Positions 6,171-8,033 of a DNA stretch of 8,033 bases are shown here, piece by piece. Under the pieces are notes generated by a model. It did not search any database and was not told the DNA's origin. It worked only from the letters and a program-made list of their open reading frames with translations. The stretch is from an uncultured Bacteroidales bacterium (GTDB lineage Bacteria; Bacteroidota; Bacteroidia; Bacteroidales; Paludibacteraceae), in contig CAMFEN010000037.1 of NCBI GenBank assembly GCA_945949375.1, positions 1 through 8,033 of the forward strand. The letters run 5' to 3'. The number at the start of each line of letters is the position of its first letter. Position 1 is the stretch's first letter. The position numbers were made by a program, and so were the translations under genes.

Positions 6171-6214
6171 CGTCTTTTTGCCGTCCTTTTACCGTCCTTT
6201 TGCCGTCTTTTTAT
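6171..6214. repeat. Four 11-bp CGTC(T/C)TTTT repeats with phased T-tracts
   Basis: The units are CGTCTTTTTGC (6171-6181), CGTCCTTTTAC (6182-6192), CGTCCTTTTGC (6193-6203) and CGTCTTTTTAT (6204-6214). With the preceding T6 (6161-6166) they place T-tracts at roughly 11-base intervals, close to one helical turn. Such phasing usually produces intrinsic DNA curvature. The array lies about 120 bases upstream of the sprA -33 element. From 6215 to 6330 I see nothing further apart from AGGCAATGCCT (6248-6258), a small palindrome. Confidence 0.85.
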
Positions 6215-6331
6215 CGAGAAGCATATTTCTCCATCCCTTCCGCACATAGGCAATGCCTGCAATGAGAAGAGGTTGGGAGACTGACTATTTGCTCTTAAAT
6301 AGCGGAAAATGTAATAATTATGGGCGGATAC

Positions 6332-6362
6332 TTGCGTATATGAAAAAAAAGTTGTATCTTTG
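6332..6362 (+). promoter_or_regulatory. sprA promoter
   Basis: TATCTTTG (6355-6362) is a clear -7 element. TTG (6332-6334, in ACTTG) lies 20 bases upstream as a slightly degenerate -33. A run of eight A (6343-6350) fills much of the spacer. Initiation would be expected near 6367-6369, only about 10 bases before the ATG at 6378. Confidence 0.8.
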
Positions 6363-6377
6363 CGAGGAATTTTTTGA

Positions 6378-8033
6378 ATGCGCATGTTAGACCATTTGAA
6401 AAGACGCAATAGTCTCTATATATTCTTCCTATTCCTATTGTTTTCTCCCTTGTTAGCAGGGGGCGATTGGTGTGCGTTGCGTGCACAGAGTCGTCCTCCG
6501 CTGGTGACGTCGCTGCGTAATGATAGGCGTATGGCAGAGGAGGCACGGCGACAGGCGATGGACTCGTCGTTTGTGGAGCGACCGACGAGGGGAGAAACTG
6601 AGTCCCGCCCGCAGGCATCTTCTTCAGCGGTGCGGGCTGGAGACCGCACCTCCATGGAAAAAGACTCGCTGGTGTTTAACCCGAACGATTCGGCGTATTG
6701 GGCACCTACGCAGGTGAAGCAGTTGGGGGCGGAGGACTATGAGGCGCTGTCGTCGCCGCAGAGCAGTCTGGACCTGCGCGACCCCGCGAATGTGCAGACA
6801 GAGGTGGAGTATCAGCCGAACACGGGGTACTATGTGATTCACACGAAGATAGGCGATGTGGATATCGCGACGCCGTACCTGATGACGCCGTCGGAGTATG
6901 CGTCGTACAGCGAGCAGCAGGCGATGCACCAATACTGGCAGCAGAAAATAGGCGAGGTGGAGCACAACAACGAGAAGAAGTTCGACATCACCGATATGAA
7001 GTTCAACATCGGTCCTGCGGACAAGGTGTTCGGACCTGGCGGTGTGCAGCTGAAGATGCAAGGGTCGGCAGAGTTGCTCTTCGGATTTAAGCACCAATAC
7101 ATTGAAAATCCGAGCCTTACGGAGCGGTCGAGGAACAACAACATCTTCGATTTCGACGAGAAGATACAGGTGAGCGTGAACGGCAAGGTGGGCGATAAGT
7201 TGAATTTCAACCTGTCGTACAACACGGAGGCATCGTTCTCGTTTGACCAGCAGAACCTGAAACTGGCGTACAAGGGCAAAGAGGATGACATTATCCAAAG
7301 TATTGAGGCAGGTAATGTAACGATGGACCTAAACTCGAGCCTTATTCGAGGCAGTCAGGCGTTGTTCGGCGTGAAGACCAATTTGCAGTTCGGGAAACTG
7401 AAAGTGCAGGCGTTGATAAGTCAGCAGAACTCGGAGAGTCAGTCGGTGAGCAGCAAGGGCGGTGCGCAGATGACCAACTTCGAGGTGTCAGGCGACAGCT
7501 ACGACGAGAACCGACATTTCTTCCTCGGTTATTTCTTCCGCGACCAATACGAGCAGGCGATGGCTTCGGTGCCTTACATCGCGAGCGGGGTAACGATCAA
7601 CAAGATAGAGGTATGGGTAACGAACAAGAAAGGCAACTACGACGAGGCGCGTAATATCGTGGCATTCAGCGACTTAGGTGAGCCTGCCGTGCATACGCTG
7701 AACAGCGGTTGGTCGGGCACAACACAGCAGGTGCCGGACAACAAGACCAACGGCTTGTACAACGAGGTGCGCGGGCTGGCGGGTATTCGCGATATTCAGC
7801 AGACGAGCAGCGTGCTGCAAGGGTACAAAGGGATGGACGGCGGCGAGGACTACGAGAAAGTGGAGTCAGCGCGGTTGCTGTCGAGCAGCGAGTACACGCT
7901 GAACAGCGCATTGGGCTTTATCTCGCTGAAACAGGCGCTGAACCAAGACGAGGTGCTGGCGGTGGCATACGAGTACACCTACGGCGGACAAGTGTATCAG
8001 GTGGGTGAGTTCTCCACGTACGCCATCGAGGAA
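6378..8033 (+). CDS. sprA: T9SS outer-membrane translocon SprA (Sov), N-terminal part
   Basis: SprA is the giant outer-membrane beta-barrel through which type IX secretion substrates leave the periplasm; Porphyromonas gingivalis calls it Sov. The window holds 552 codons with no stop, about a fifth to a quarter of a usual length near 2,400 residues, so the gene continues past the right edge. An in-frame TGA at 6375-6377 directly precedes ATG 6378, ruling out a longer start; Met3 (6384) is the alternative. A hydrophobic segment (13-27) forms a signal peptide, with cleavage possible after Ala27 or Ala36. A low-complexity, variable stretch follows (about 37-110). Family landmarks include FNIGPADKVFGPGGVQLK (209-226), IFDFDEKIQVSVNGKVGDKL (from about 257), SLIRGSQALFGVKTNLQFGK (starting at 321), YDENRHFFL (375-383) and IEVWVTNKKGNYDEARNIV (from 410). 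Its presence implies that a T9SS is encoded elsewhere in this genome. Confidence 0.96.
   Translation, partial: MRMLDHLKRRNSLYIFFLFLLFSPLLAGGDWCALRAQSRPPLVTSLRNDRRMAEEARRQAMDSSFVERPTRGETESRPQASSSAVRAGDRTSMEKDSLVFNPNDSAYWAPTQVKQLGAEDYEALSSPQSSLDLRDPANVQTEVEYQPNTGYYVIHTKIGDVDIATPYLMTPSEYASYSEQQAMHQYWQQKIGEVEHNNEKKFDITDMKFNIGPADKVFGPGGVQLKMQGSAELLFGFKHQYIENPSLTERSRNNNIFDFDEKIQVSVNGKVGDKLNFNLSYNTEASFSFDQQNLKLAYKGKEDDIIQSIEAGNVTMDLNSSLIRGSQALFGVKTNLQFGKLKVQALISQQNSESQSVSSKGGAQMTNFEVSGDSYDENRHFFLGYFFRDQYEQAMASVPYIASGVTINKIEVWVTNKKGNYDEARNIVAFSDLGEPAVHTLNSGWSGTTQQVPDNKTNGLYNEVRGLAGIRDIQQTSSVLQGYKGMDGGEDYEKVESARLLSSSEYTLNSALGFISLKQALNQDEVLAVAYEYTYGGQVYQVGEFSTYAIEE

Noticed and set aside
6624..7298. 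- strand frames opposite sprA
   Set aside because: They overlap a clear sprA coding frame, are low complexity and leucine/arginine-rich, and have no promoter.

Overview
The window looks like chromosomal DNA from a member of the order Bacteroidales (phylum Bacteroidota). This rests on three observations. The promoters have the Bacteroidota form, a -33 TTTG and a -7 TAnnTTTG about 20 bases apart. Leaders are A/T-rich and essentially lack Shine-Dalgarno sites. The window also holds sprA, the type IX secretion (T9SS) translocon gene, which is confined to this phylum. Most genes have a moderate G+C content, near 50% where I counted. I cannot name a genus; having sprA argues against typical gut Bacteroides.

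All four protein genes lie on the + strand and appear to be separate transcription units. (1) Positions 1-71 are a 16-bp tandem repeat that runs up to the start codon of rsgA (72-998), a ribosome-assembly GTPase with an unusual G3 motif. (2) The 484-base gap 999-1482 holds a small repeat/inverted-repeat zone, an apparently self-contained unit (promoter, about 130-nt structured RNA, strong terminator) and the gap promoter. (3) gap (1483-2493) encodes glycolytic GAPDH and ends at a strong intrinsic terminator. (4) A promoter and a leader of about 150 nt precede a 1084-residue secreted protein of Ig-like modules (2814-6068), which ends in a short tail resembling a T9SS sorting signal and is followed by an 18-bp terminator hairpin. 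(5) A region of phased T-tracts and a promoter with a very short leader precede sprA, of which the first 552 codons are present.

Functionally, rsgA (30S subunit maturation) and gap (central carbon metabolism) are housekeeping genes with no evident link to each other. The last two genes make sense together: SprA is the outer-membrane pore of the T9SS, and the upstream protein is the kind of secreted, modular surface protein that could be its cargo. That link is inference from adjacency and the C-terminal tail.

The best candidates for something undescribed are the small RNA unit between rsgA and gap (possible pseudoknot or alternative pairings), the valine in the RsgA G3 motif, and the duplicated module of the Ig-like protein, whose two copies differ markedly in base composition.
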